A stretch of DNA of 64,000 nt from Karalla daura (Eukaryota; Chordata; Actinopteri; Chaetodontiformes; Leiognathidae): positions 16,119,739 through 16,183,738 of the forward strand of contig CM055192.1 in assembly GCA_029224185.1 (NCBI GenBank), given 5' to 3'. A program made the translations under genes and the position numbers. The notes beneath the pieces are model-generated. The model searched no databases. It was not told where the DNA came from and was given only the letters and a program-made list of their open reading frames with translations. Of this stretch, positions 33,085-44,853 are shown in pieces. The stretch's first letter is position 1. Every line of letters begins with the position of its first letter.

Positions 33085-33370
33085 CAGTATAGTATTGACA
33101 ATTAGCCAGATTAGAAGAGCGGCTATGTAATTTGGGCCAAACGCGTGTATCGGCTGTTTGTGTGAGGTGAGGAGGCCTCTCGCTGGTGATTAATTACAGC
33201 TTGGCCGCGTGACAGAGGTGGGAGCTGTGCCGAGCTGTCTGCAGCCGCCGAGCAGGGCAACCCAGCCCGGCTAATTGACCCGGCTTCTGTAAGGCCATCC
33301 ATCAAGCGTGGCCCGAGTGGCCCCGTAAGAAACACATTATTCAGAGGTAAGTTAGTTAACCAACCAGCAC
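33085..33370. promoter_or_regulatory. candidate conserved noncoding element
   Basis: A high-complexity block with GACAATTAGCCAGATTAG, GTGATTAATTACAGC, GCTAATTGACC and ACACATTATTCAGAGG and few repeats, followed directly by the (GTCCT)n run. It has enhancer-like texture; conservation is untested. Confidence 0.33.
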
Positions 33371-33396
33371 TCACTCATTAATGGGATTAGCCGCTC

Positions 33397-33430
33397 TCTA
33401 GTCCTGTCCTGTCCTGTCCTGTCCTGTCCG
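33397..33430. repeat. (GTCCT)n pentanucleotide repeat
   Basis: About six GTCCT units. Confidence 0.95.
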
Positions 33431-35059
33431 GACCGGAGCCGCAGCCGCAGCGACAGACGCGCGTCTTTCACCCCAAATCAAGATAATAAAAAGTTTGATT
33501 TTTGAGCGATAGTGCTATAAACTGTGCCTGCGTTTGGCCTATAGGAACCTGGAGGAGCTTATAGGAATGAAATAAAAGGTCCCGCATATTTATTTTAATC
33601 TGAAATTAGTCTTTTATTTCGCATTGGACGAATGAACACTGAGAAACGTGCCACAAATGTAAAGGGAAAAAAAGCATATGAGATGACAGTTATGATTGAA
33701 ATATCTTTCATTTTATTAAGTCTGTTCAGCCATGTTAGTCATAGTGTTATTTCTCCCTCTAATAAGGGAGAAATGACCCAGACAGCAGCGTTACAGTTAC
33801 AGTAGAAGAGTCACATGAATTCAGACTTACTCAGATATAACACTTGCATAAAGACAGCCCGGCTTCTGGAGTTTTCCTCTAGTGCTTTAAATTCAGTGAC
33901 TGGAACAGTGTTTCAGGGTTGAGGAGTGGATTGTTCAGTTCTTCTAAGGGAGGAATATTTTGTTTCCATGTAAAAAGAGAAGATACGTAAGCGTGAGTCT
34001 ACAGTGGTTTCATAGACCAATGTACTTTCACTTAAGAGTATAGAATGGAAATATGAGCAAAATAACCATTGATTTGGTTCAATGAGCAGATGCATTCCTA
34101 TAGAACTGATCTCCATAGTCAATAACAGCTGCAAAGGGATGAAATTATATGAAATCACTTGCCTCCCCTTTATGACAAACTGGTGATCTGCTATTGCTTT
34201 TACAGTCAAAAGTCAGATCAGCAGCACCTTCTCTATTAAAAAGTAATCCTGACAGAGCGGTACTTTTCCTTTTCTCACTTGTCAGGGAAACCATTACAGC
34301 ACATCGGCCCTGGTGCTCACTGTCAGCCCTGGCTCTTTTGGATTCCTTTTCTCTCCTTTTCATCCTTTTCATTCATTCCCCGTGCGGGAGGCTGGTTCGG
34401 TGTGGTCCAGATCAGCTGTCAGAGCCGGGTGCTGTAGTTGCAGCTGAGTGAGGGATGGAGAGGGCCCACATGTGCTTTCACTTGACTTCCCTGTGATACA
34501 AAGCCTCCAGATACCTCACAGGAGGAGAGCAGAAGACGAATGTGAGGGTCAACGGGCAGCAAGGGCGTTTTTTTTTTTCTTTTTGTGCGAGCAGAGATGA
34601 TTTCTCATCCCCGGAAGGTGCCTTGTTTCACTGGACTCTCTCCCCAAACATCCTCCCTCGTCCCTCAGTGGACAGAGGTGCAGAGGCAGAGAGCGATTGC
34701 AGCTGGGACACATCTACTTGACACATTTGACCCCATGCTGGTGAAGACGTTCTCTGTAAGAGAATGACAGAATCCATCCAGAAGTTTCCATTGTTAACTT
34801 CAAACCAAAATTCATGTTTAGATTCATCAAAATCAGCTTTTGTTGTGCTCTTCAGTGCTGTTCACGGTCCTCTCCAGCCATGCACTCGGTGGCTCCTGTG
34901 TGTCTGAGGCAGCCCCATAGCGCCACCTACTTGTGGCAGAGCATAACTCCCTCTCCGCTTTTATACAGCAAACACACCTACTATTACACATACTGTCTCT
35001 TGTAGTGGCAGTTATGATCGACACAGTGCATGTGTGGTTATCTCTGTCCCCTTACAGTT

Positions 35060-35330
35060 TGACAGACCTGGTTTGACTCTCGGGTCAGAATCCGGTTTCC
35101 TCAGGAAGTCCAAAAACACACAGTTAGGTAAAATTGAGTGTGAGCTCATACCTGTCTTTTCCCTATATGTGAGCTGGGACTGACTCCAGCCAACCCCTGC
35201 AAAACTGTTAAATAATTGTTGGTAGTGCAGAATAATTTGCTTTCAGGCCCGAATTAAGATCCATCTTATCTTATCTTATCTCATCTTAAGGCACAAAGCA
35301 GGTGAGATAATGGATGGATGGATGCTTTGA
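35060..35330 (+). repeat. degenerate V-SINE-like element
   Basis: It carries CGGTTTCCTCAGGAAGTCCA and AAAACACA of the V-domain, then GAGCTGGGACTGACTCCAGC and CAACCCC, and ends in GATAATGGATGGATGGATG, the typical 3' tail. A (CTTAT)n run (35,266-35,282) interrupts it and the tRNA head is not recognisable. Confidence 0.7.
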
Positions 35331-35464
35331 TGCTAGCAGCCTCCTCTGTGTTGACGTGTGCATCTGTTCTGCAACATTCAGTCACATCCAGTGACACATG
35401 TCAGTGTCAGCAACAGTGCGACAACAACCCGCAAATAACCGTTGTGTCTGACCGTCTGATGTGT

Positions 35465-35625
35465 ATTCCAGCATGCATAAATATGCAGGGGGATATCTAA
35501 TCAAATAAATCCATTCATTAGGAGAGCTGCTGGTATTTCTGCTTTTGCATTAATTACATAGTCATTACCATATCAATTAGAGAAATCAGAGATCATGTAA
35601 TTAAGGTTTAACCAAAAGCACCTGC
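35465..35625. promoter_or_regulatory. candidate conserved noncoding element
   Basis: AT-rich block with ATGCATAAATATGC, ATCTAATCAAATAAATCC, TTGCATTAATTACATAG, ATATCAATTAGAG and CATGTAATTAAGG: stacked homeodomain, POU and PBX-like words. This is the strongest enhancer-like texture in the intergenic region. Confidence 0.38.
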
Positions 35626-36714
35626 TGCCTCCTAGCTGTGTTGCGGTTTGTGTGCATCATTCCTAATCTAATCTCTGGCCTTTGACACGACTCCCCGCCA
35701 TCAATCCCGAGCTGTCGGAATTCTGCCTCTTTTTTTTTTTTTGGCGGTTTTGTTTTTGTTTATGGTTGGGGGTGGGGGGGGAGTTATTTAGATGGGGAGC
35801 CAAGCAAAGTGTTGTCATGGTGATCCAATTGATTGCCAGGGATGGCTGATTAGAATGAAAAGAATAGGAGACAGGTGGAAGGAGGCGTGCTGTACATCTA
35901 AAGGAACAGATTGGGACAAAGTGAGGACTCGCTGGGTGTCACATGACTGGGTGGGGGGGGCTCACTCTGTCCTGGCTCGGGTTTTACCTTGTAAAAGAGA
36001 ACCAGCAATTACACTAACGGTCCACAGAGGGTCAGGGAACAATCTGATCAGATCCTCTTGTTGTATTTTGCCTCCAATAGAATATTTCATAAATTTGTGG
36101 CCGTGCCAGATTGAAGCCAAGGGGGGATCAGAGGCGAGGCGGCTCGGACCGCAGAGGGAGTGTTTTGTCATGAGGGTCGGCCACCTGTGAGCCAGAGATG
36201 AATGGAGCTGAAAGGAGGATGGAATAATTCTTCTAATGAAGGGGTAAGAGGAAACCGTGTGTAGGGAATCATGGGAAGACAAACACACAGAGGAAAAGAG
36301 ACTGAGGAGGCGAGGAGATGAGGAATGAGAGGAGGGAGGAGCAAAGGAAGGGAATGGGACTCTGGGGGACTGACACCAGCTTCCGGCCTCCTCCTCCTCT
36401 GCACTTCCTGTTCCATTTCCTTTCTTCTCCCCCTGCTCCCACTTTACTCCTTTCACTCCTGTCAGTTTTCATTCATCACTTAGTACATTTATTCAAGTGC
36501 TGCGCTTATGTGCAGTTTTGAGGTGGTCGGATCTTCCTTGAGGTTTTTTTTTCTATTTTTTTATTACTTTCTACTCCCACTTCACCACATTGCACAGGCG
36601 AACATTTTCTCCACTTTTTTTGGTAACTTGTTTAAAAGAAGGACTTTTCATTCACATTTTGAAAACAAGCATGTCTAGGTTAATGAGAGATTTGCCTGTA
36701 TATTCTCTGATAGA
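35626..36714. other. intergenic DNA
   Basis: G-rich stretches (35,765-35,782; 35,949-35,960) and purine-rich sequence (36,290-36,370). No gene, RNA or recognised mobile element. Confidence 0.8.
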
Positions 36715-36780
36715 CTGCTGACCTGTCCAGGGTGTATTCCTGTCTTTGCCCTTTGTAAAATTATAGATGAATGGATGATT
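36715..36780 (+). repeat. V-SINE 3' tail fragment
   Basis: TGACCTGTCCAGGGTGTATT followed by CCTGTCTTTGCCC and a GATGAATGGATGATT end is the 3' part of a V-SINE family member. The head and V-domain are missing. Confidence 0.65.
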
Positions 36781-37920
36781 AAGCTGATTCTGAGGTGAGA
36801 TTCACAAACAAAATCCATCCTCATCTGCAGCTGCAAAAATGTACTGCAAAAAACAGTATTAATGCATACATAGTTCTAATTAAATAATAGCAAACACTGC
36901 TACTTTTTATACTAAATGCACTTGGTGTTATGTTTTTTGTACTTTTACCAGATTTTACTTATAGGGAGTTAATTATTATCGGTGTAAATCTTCTACCACT
37001 GGTTAATTGTAATCAAGCAGAATATTATTAGGAATTTAGTCAGCTTGGATTAAGACAGTCATCATGTTGCTTAAGAGATTGTGCCAAATCCATCCTTTCT
37101 GCTAAAAATGAGTGTCTAAAAACAAGATAAAATCACAAATTCTTTGGAAAAATGATACGAATACAAATGACAAGATCATTTCTGCAAGCTTATAGTGTAA
37201 AGTTGAACACTTAGGATATTCACACTTAAACAAGTTACATTATTTAGTGCTTCTAAATCTATTTTTTATCTGGGTAAGATCCACATAATTGGCAGAGCAG
37301 GGACCTGTGGCTTTGTAACAGCACATTTCGTCACATTTTAACTACCATTTTTGTTGACGTCCACTCCACCTTAGCCTGGGCTAATAAAAGTGTCTGCGTG
37401 TCTGTGAACATTGCAAAGGCTAAAACTCTCTGTGAGTGTCGGTTTGTAAGTGTCCACTGAAATTATCTGATGAATGTGTTTATACATTTATTTGACAGTG
37501 ATTTATCTGTGTCATTTACTGTCCAGGACACATGAAACTGCCCATATCTGGTATCACTTCCTGGCCCCGAGCTGTTCCTGTCCTCCTCTCACAATCCTCA
37601 ATAACAGTCTGCCATTACATCCTGAGGTTACTCCAGGAGATTCTGCTGTGGAAAAAACAACATATATCGCTTGCTATAAACTGTAGCATGTAGCAAATAT
37701 AAGAGATACAGAAATGCCAGCATTTAGTTGATAAATTCTGTTTCTTATCAGTTAAGCGCAGATAGACCAAGGGGCAGATTAGAAACAGTGAGGAGTTCAT
37801 AAATGCTTTGACATCAATAAGCCACTGACCTGCCGTCAATCATTCAGAGCGATTCAGGCAGCATTACTCTGCACCTTAGTGCAGTCGCTTAACCACAGTT
37901 TTGTCACGTGCACCATGACG

Positions 37921-37934
37921 CCACTAGATGGCAG
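37921..37934 (+). promoter_or_regulatory. CTCF-like binding site
   Basis: CCACTAGATGGCAG fits every position of the vertebrate CTCF core CCASYAGRKGGCRS. It lies about 8.5 kb past the ebf2 transcript end and 8.5 kb before the next gene's leader. Confidence 0.5.
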
Positions 37935-38995
37935 GAGTTAGCCGTATATACATCGCGTCCCTCTGATTTTCCTGATTCTTAGTCACCGACTTCCAGAAAG
38001 TTAGAGCGTAGCCATTTGCAAACAAACAGTGTTGACTGAACTGCATTTATACAGTTTCTCCGAGGCTGGTGAGCCTCTCCGTGACACTCTCTGAAAAGTT
38101 GGCTCAGAGTTGTCTCTGTGGTTTTGTTGCTCCCTCTGTCCCAGCTGGTTTGACATGTGTTGCTTTCATCACATACAGAATGAGGAAGCATCGCTCAATG
38201 TCACTTATAATGTCAAACACTGAACATTTGTTCTTGTCTGTCTAACAGCTCCTCGGCATCAGAGGGCTGTATCTCCTGCTGCAGCGCTGTTAGCGACGCC
38301 TCTGTTCTCCACTGTGCACATATTGGGGGAGCCAAGCATGGCCTGGGTTTTCAGCGACAGTCTCTCTGCATTGTGGAACCTGCTGTTTTTCTCCGTGCAC
38401 ACTTCACAGATGGCAGCTTTTGTTACGTGCGGGGCTGGTGGGGGTGGACTCAGCAGAACGGGTCAGAAATCAGAACTGTTTTGTAGCACCAAAAAGAAAG
38501 GCAGCGACGCCCGTCGTATCTCCCTCTCGCAGCAAAGCAGAGGCTGTTACGCTCGCTAACCAGCCCTCGCCTGTAAACAGCCGGCCCAGGGACAGAGTCT
38601 GGCTCTGCCGACACGCCGCTGTGCTGCGCTTTGACAGATCCACTGTACACAACGGCGGAGGCTGTCAATCTGCCCCGGGCCAAACCCGTTCCCCGTTGGT
38701 TTGGACGGCGATAGCCACTGCTGACTCTGCTGCTGGGAGACCGCACAGAGCCGCCGCTCACGCCTTCAGGCCGGCCGTGGTGGGGCATCAGTGACTCTCG
38801 TGTGCATGTTTGCACTGAGCTCCCGTCCGCACACTTCCCCGAGAGTCTGCGGGCCAAATCGGACGAGCCCTTCAGATGAGGTGGCAGAGTGCCTGAGCCG
38901 CGGCACAGTGTGGACATGAAGCCTGCCCTTGGTTTGTTACCTGCCATATGGCTTTCCCAATCAGTGCTCTCTCTGCTGGTGCAGTGCCAGCCTAG

Positions 38996-39036
38996 AGGGA
39001 GGGAGGGGGGGGAGAGGGAGGGAGGGAGGGAGGGAG
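38996..39036. repeat. (GGGA)n purine tandem run
   Basis: Repeated GAGGGAGG units with a G-run on the plus strand. Confidence 0.92.
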
Positions 39037-39304
39037 ATGTTTCTAAAGGAGCGTTTCAGGTCTCTGTGCTAACCCGCTCCAGCCTTCTTCATGCTCCACT
39101 GGTGGAGAGTCAGGAGGGGAATGATGGCGGCGATTGGTCCACCAGGCATCGCACTATAAAGCAGGTCCACGACATGATAAGACCACCTGAAAGTGCAGCT
39201 GAGTGGTTAAGCAGGTGCAGGCTGTGGGGTCGCTTAACCTCTTTAATATTGTAAGTCTGAACGGAAATTACACAGTTACACACTACAGTACATTGATTTT
39301 TTTG

Positions 39305-39425
39305 GGGGGATAAGTATTTCTGGGCTTTTTCAAGGGCTTTAAGGATAGACAGGAAACGAGGAGAGAGGGGGGGAATGACAAGCAAAATAACTGCCTGCTC
39401 TGCCGACTGAGCTAGACCATAATAC
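39305..39425 (-). repeat. tRNA-derived SINE fragment, minus orientation
   Basis: CAGGAAACGAGGAGAGAGGG, then GGAATGACAAGCAAAATAAC and CTGCCGACTGAGCTAGACC, matches a widespread teleost SINE-like module in which the tRNA head lies on the minus strand (GGTCTAGCTCAGTCGGCAG resembles a tRNA A-box). The B-box half is missing. Confidence 0.6.
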
Positions 39426-39886
39426 ATTGATTTTCATTGAAAATTCATCCTTCTTTTAGTCCTTCTAGCCAATATAACTCTGAAAATGGTGTGTTAAGCC
39501 TCTCCTTGATTGATGATCTTGTCGTCAATTTATTTTTTTTAACAGGCCATAATCAACAAACTGTCACTGTTGTAAACAATGTAAACCAGATTTAAACAAC
39601 AAATCCACACATTTGAGATAGTGGATGTTGGGGAAAAAGTCCCGGTAAACGTGCATTGTTTAATCGCTCTGACCAACTGTTGTAAATCAAGTGTGTGTGT
39701 ATTGATTGTTGATGGCGTGCACTAATTAAAGTTGAAGCCGGGGCTTCATTTCTCACCGCCGGCGCCCTGGCCTTGTGAGCTAAGTGTGAGCGGTGTGGTC
39801 CTGTGTGTGAGCCGCACTGAGCTGTGCAGTCCTGTGCTGTAGCGCTGTGCTGCAGTGCAGTGTCGAGCTCCGCCGTGCATGTGCAC

Positions 39887-39909
39887 TCGCTCGCTCGCTC
39901 GCTCGCTCT
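39887..39909. repeat. (TCGC)n tetranucleotide repeat
   Basis: Five to six TCGC units, unusual in keeping CpG in every unit. Confidence 0.93.
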
Positions 39910-40209
39910 CAGCGTGGCAGGAGGAGCCTACGGTGATGTTGTGATCCAAGGTGTGATCAGTACTATATGGATTAGTCCCGATCGTTGCCGCACGCCTTGT
40001 CTACATCGTGTTGGTCCTGTAACTTGAATTCATCCTGTCAGATTTCAGCGATGGCAGCTCCTTGGATTCCTTGTGGTTTTGTCTTCTTTATCATTTTGGT
40101 CTAAATGAACACATATCAGCATAAGGTTTTGACCAACACCCTTCATGTGTGCCTACAGGCCCATGCAGCAAAGGATCTGGTCCATCCCTGCTGCAGTACC
40201 ATGTAGTAA

Positions 40210-40223
40210 TCAATAGAGGGCGC
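40210..40223 (+). promoter_or_regulatory. possible CTCF-like site
   Basis: TCAATAGAGGGCGC matches 12 of 14 positions of the CTCF core, with the right half (AGAGGGCGC) perfect. Weaker than the site at 37,921. Confidence 0.3.
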
Positions 40224-41325
40224 TGTGAGACCTCCGTTCCTCCCTGCCTGTTTCTTTCCTTTTCTATTGATCTCCTGTGACGACCAACCATAATCTCTTT
40301 CACGTGGTTATCAGGGCAGTATTATGATCCTTTGATCTAAATCACGAAATGGTCCGCAGTGTTTATCCACACTGTAATGCACAAATACAGCAAGGGTTTT
40401 AGTTCATCCCATCATCTCATTTTGGCCGATAGTGACTAACACTGCTGCTAAAATAACTCCGCTATAAGCCACAGATGATGGTGCAGAGGATGGCACAGGC
40501 CTGCAGAATACTGTATCTCACTGTAGGCTGTGGATCTCCGCCAGCAAACACACCAGAGACTCTCTGAAACATTGAGGGGGATTCAACATGGGCAGCATAG
40601 TAAAAAACAGCACCACAGTCAGCTACAGTTGCTCATGCGGAACAGTAAGATGCGTTTTAGCTTTCCTGTCATCAAGCCTAAATCTGGCTCAATGAAACAT
40701 TTGTCTGAGACATATTCTCCAAACCTGTGGCCCCATGTGATCTGTCCCTGAAGAAGCCGGTGTCTAAATTAGAGCAGGAAATGAGAATATTGTCCCAAGA
40801 GTTTCACCTGTGGCTGGGGTGTAAATTAGTGTAAAACTGACATTTACTTTCAGGAACGGCTGGCTGGAAAGTCAAGCCCAAGGACTTTGCTTGTCGGCAT
40901 ACACTTGACCTGCAGATTCACACTGAGACACTCACTGAAAATGTTCCATTATTACAGGGTGACATTTTTTTTTTTGGGGGGGGGGTTGTAGTAGATCTGA
41001 ATAAGCAAGACTAACGTCACATCGAGTGGCAAAGATGGGTTATGCTTTCACATAACCTCAGAAACGACTGTGAGCAAGATGCGTAGAGGAGAGGGACACA
41101 TATGGTTCATGAGTATTGTCAGAGTGTAAATGATGCAGACGACAGTTACTGCCGATGGATGGATAGCCTCACACAGACAGACACAGGCTGCTGGAACAGA
41201 GTAGATGGGGTAGTCTGGCTTTACAGTAGAGCGTCTTCAGTAAATATGACAGCTGTCTACAACTTAATCTCAGCCAAGTTGTTGGCTATCGGAGGAAAGC
41301 TTATTTACAGGCAACATAACTGTTG

Positions 41326-41633
41326 ATGGGGGCCAAATGGTGGATGCTGTTTGCCTCAGAGTGGGAAGGTTCTGGGTTTGTGTCCCAGTCCCAGTCCTTG
41401 TCCCAGTCCCAACCCTTTCTGTGTGGAGTTTGCATGTTCTCCCCATGTGCGTGTGGGTTTTCTCTGGGTCCTTTAGTTTCCACCGACAGTCCAAAAACAT
41501 GCCTTGGGGTCAATGGAGACCCTAGGTATGAATGAACGAGTGAATGGTGTGTGTGCGGGGTGATGGACTGTGATGGACACAGCAGGCCCCATGACTGGTG
41601 GGTATAAAGCATGTAAGATAATGGATAATGGAT
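41326..41633 (+). mobile_element. V-SINE superfamily element, near full length
   Basis: A tRNA-like head (decayed A-box, then GGTTCTGGGTTTGTGTCCCA as B-box region) is followed by the conserved V-domain TGTGGAGTTTGCATGTTCTC then CCCATGTGCGTGTGGGTTTT, the AGTCCAAAAACATGCC block, and a tail ending in GATAATGGATAATGGAT. An internal (CCCAGT)n expansion lies at 41,382-41,412. This is the best-preserved SINE in the window. Confidence 0.85.
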
Positions 41634-41871
41634 CCGGATATGTAATTACTTGCTTAGTTCTTTTAGTCTATTAGTATTAGTCTATTAGTCCAGTATAGGT
41701 TTCATTAAATGTTAACTAGACTATTTATTATGTAGGCTTCCTCTTGTCTTTGTGACTTGTGATATGTGCTTTACAGACACATATCACATTCACGCGTTGA
41801 CACACTGGTGGCGGAGGCTGCTTTTCACGGTCCATATGCTGGACCAGGTTTTCTAACCAGTCGTTCATGCA
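41634..41871. other. intergenic DNA
   Basis: Short unique stretch between two SINEs. Nothing recognised. Confidence 0.7.
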
Positions 41872-42000
41872 TTGATGGAGCAGCATCAGGGGCAGTCGTT
41901 GGGTTCAGTATCTTGCCCCAGGATACTTCGACATGCAGCTAGCAGGAGCTGGGATCGAACTGCTGACCTTCCAATAAGTGGATGACCGGCCAGCCGTGGT
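41872..42000 (-). repeat. tRNA-derived SINE fragment, minus orientation
   Basis: CAGTATCTTGCCCCAGGATA and CAGGAGCTGGGATCGAACTG then CTGACCTTCC are the reverse complement of a common teleost tRNA-headed module (B-box CAGTTCGATCCCAGC on the minus strand). Confidence 0.7.
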
Positions 42001-43186
42001 TGCCCTCAAATACCTATAATACCTATAGTACCTATGTGATATCAGCATATATATATATAGCAGGTATAAGGTGAGGACACTGTCAGTAAGGGGCTGCATT
42101 TCCACTCTGTAAATCCTACACTGGTGAATGCATGAAAAACATTCGGTGCACCAAGTAACAATTTTCACAGATGCTTGTGTTTTCCAGCATAATTGAGGTA
42201 CTTTCATTTGACTCCTTTTTTCTCCTTTGTTGTTGACAAATCTCTAATGGGACATTTGGAGAACATTGTCATGCCTGGAAGGTATGATTATCAAAGCTGT
42301 GGCGGCTGATTTGCAAACTCTTTGATTTACAAAGTCTGAATGGTCCAGATGACGCGTTCTCGTTGGTCCAAACTGTGTTTACATTGCTGCTCTTTGGTGA
42401 TTTTATAGCCTAATGTGAAAGTGCCTGGTGTAGATCAAATATTTTTGGAGAATTTAAATGGATTTCTGAAAGATTTGACCGATTGATCCCCTCTGGTTCT
42501 CAGAACAATGAGTTATTTTGCACCTCACGGTGATTTATTTACTGTCAGCTGAAAGAGGTTTGAAGAAAGAATAAAAATATCAGTGCATTTTACTATATGA
42601 TTGAACTTCTGTATACAGTAACTCTAGTCCTGTCTGCACTTGTGATGAAAATATCTGTCTGTGCATGTAAAAATGTGTTGTAAAAATGGTAATTAACAAT
42701 GGGAGTAAATGAAATCTTTCTATCCAGAGGGTCTGGATTTGATAGAGAGGTCACATACTGTAAGTTCCCATGTGTTGAATAGCCTCTCTCCTGGGTGTGT
42801 GTGTGGCTCTGTCATGTCCCGTCCACTGTTTTTAGAGGAGCACTGGAGCGGGTAATGTGCTGGCCGTCACACTGAAGAGAGCTTGGGCAGTAGCTGTGTG
42901 TTTCTTGCTCCCCCCAGGTCCACACAACCTGTCCCTTTGTGTCCCGGGCAGGGCCACCCCAGGGACAGCCTATATACACTGGGTGCACTCAAAAACACTA
43001 CAATATCTTTATCTGGGATTTGTATGGTCCCATTCCAGTGGTTTTGGAGGTTTTAGCTTAATGTATTTCATCCAAGAATTGTATTCACGTTGGCAAGAAA
43101 AGGATTTTACTTTCATTGCCACTGTTTGAGATTTTACATTGAATTCCCCACAGACCACTTTCTCGGTCTCTGGAGCTTTGGGTCAC

Positions 43187-43213
43187 ATCACATGATCTTC
43201 ATTAGCAGATGGA
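43187..43213 (+). repeat. dispersed 27-bp motif, copy 1
   Basis: ATCACATGATCTTC plus AGCAGATGGA, 25 of 27 bases identical to 57,770-57,796. It may be the residue of an old interspersed repeat. Confidence 0.5.
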
Positions 43214-44816
43214 CGTTGTGTTTATGGCATTGCTAATGTTCAAACTGCCATATTTTGCTGAGCATTTGAAAAAGGCTCAACGATCAATCTTGACCTGAAA
43301 AGCAATTTAGGTCAAGCATAAAGATGCAGAATTGAGTGGGTGAGATGGGAGATTTTACATTTATAACAACCTCATCTGAAGCAGCAGAGACCCTTTTCAG
43401 TGAATAGATTTCCAATGATGTTTACTTGTACATCTCCAGCAGTCACCTTTTTATAATCTGTGTGTCCTTAAGACTTCCCAGCAGATGTCCAAAGACGACA
43501 TGTTGTTTTGATACGTAAAGTGCATCTGAATCAGGAAGAGAGGAGTTTGTTTTTTGTTGTGGTTTGGTTCAAACTTTGCAAACAGATGAAACCTCGGTTG
43601 AAACTTCAGAGACCTCCCAGCAGCGTCTAAGTGGAACTTGTGGCGAGACGTTTTATGTTTCAGCACCAGGGAAAGCTGCGGTCTGACTTGTTCCCAAATT
43701 TGCTAAAAATGTCTTAGCGGACTGAAGGATGAAATGATTAGATGATTGGGTTTTGGTGATCGAGTCACTTGGCCCTCCAGTGTTTGGGATCATGATCTAC
43801 AGCATGTTGCGAACACCTTCAGGACATTTCATGCCTGCCATGATGCTGATATTTTTTTTCTAATCAACGTCTGAAATTGATAACACAGATCTAAGGTGGC
43901 CTCCATGGATCTGCAGTGATCTCCAGGCCGGTGGATGTGAAATTAGCATGAAGATTTTATAATGGGTAGCTTCTCTCTAATGACATTAACTGCTGTCGGA
44001 AAGGCTAATATGATGAGGCGAGACTAATGTGCTGGCTTCTGGCTATTGATCAACTTGTAACTTAGATCCAACTTGACTCGCTCCTCCTCTTCTTCTGTCT
44101 TTCCTTTTTCTCCATCTGTGGAGCAAACTCTCCCTAGAGCATAATGGAAAAGCAGCCCATAGTGAGGCACATTTTTTTAAAATCCAAACTATTATGTTGC
44201 ACAAAACACTGTTAATAACATGCATGAATTATTAACTTGCTACTGTCATGAGATTGACTTAATCAAATAAGGTCAACAATATTGATTTACCTTTGGTTTC
44301 TATATAAAGAAACAATGTCAAGCAGTTACTTCACAATGAAGGCACAGTCACTTGTAAAATGGTTTAACCCTGATGAAACAGTATGTATGTTTGATGCTTA
44401 AAAGCATACGAATACTGTTAAAGTACCTTTCTAACCTATGTTGCATGACTTAACCTGACATCATGTCTGTCATCCCACAGTATCTCAAGGTTCAGCCTCA
44501 GATTATCTAGGCGTCTGATCATCCACTGGAGGACTGCCCCTCCATTAGCTCAGCCAGGGTGTAGCTTAACAAGACCAGTCTAGTTGGCTAAGCAAAAACC
44601 TCCTTATTACCAGTGCGGTCAGTCCTGCTGGTGATTCATTCAGGCACATTCCCCAGGAGCTCAATACTGTGATGGATCCTTTGCCACAGAGCTGTCAGGC
44701 CATCAGTATTTGTGTTTGTTTGTGTCATAGCTTGGCCACATGAGCAAGTGATTTGTAGTAGTAGCATTGCAGACAGAAGGCAATATCACCAATCCTATTC
44801 ATTAGTATGCTGCAGT

Positions 44817-44851
<35 letters not shown>

Positions 44852-44853
44852 GT
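44817..44853. repeat. (GA)n microsatellite
   Basis: GA run with one GGG interruption. Confidence 0.96.

Larger units (their letters stand above)
32790..35059. other. intergenic DNA
   Basis: No gene seen. It includes a candidate element (33,085-33,370), a (GTCCT)n run (33,397-33,430) and AT-rich sequence without recognisable repeats from 33,480 to 34,250. Confidence 0.8.
36781..39304. other. intergenic DNA with a CpG-richer block
   Basis: AT-rich to about 37,900. A CTCF-like site lies at 37,921. From about 38,230 to 38,960 the sequence is CpG-richer with long open frames on both strands that resemble no protein I know. A GGGA/GGAG tandem run lies at 38,996-39,036. No gene called. Confidence 0.75.
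39426..41325. other. intergenic DNA
   Basis: A (TCGC)n CpG-containing run lies at 39,887-39,909, a second CTCF-like word at 40,210-40,223 and a G-run at 40,976-40,985. No gene or RNA seen. Confidence 0.75.

Noticed and set aside
38450..38947. 165-codon minus-strand frame
   Set aside because: Long because of high CpG and low stop density; overlaps an equally long frame on the other strand and matches no family I know. Kept only as a CpG-block finding.
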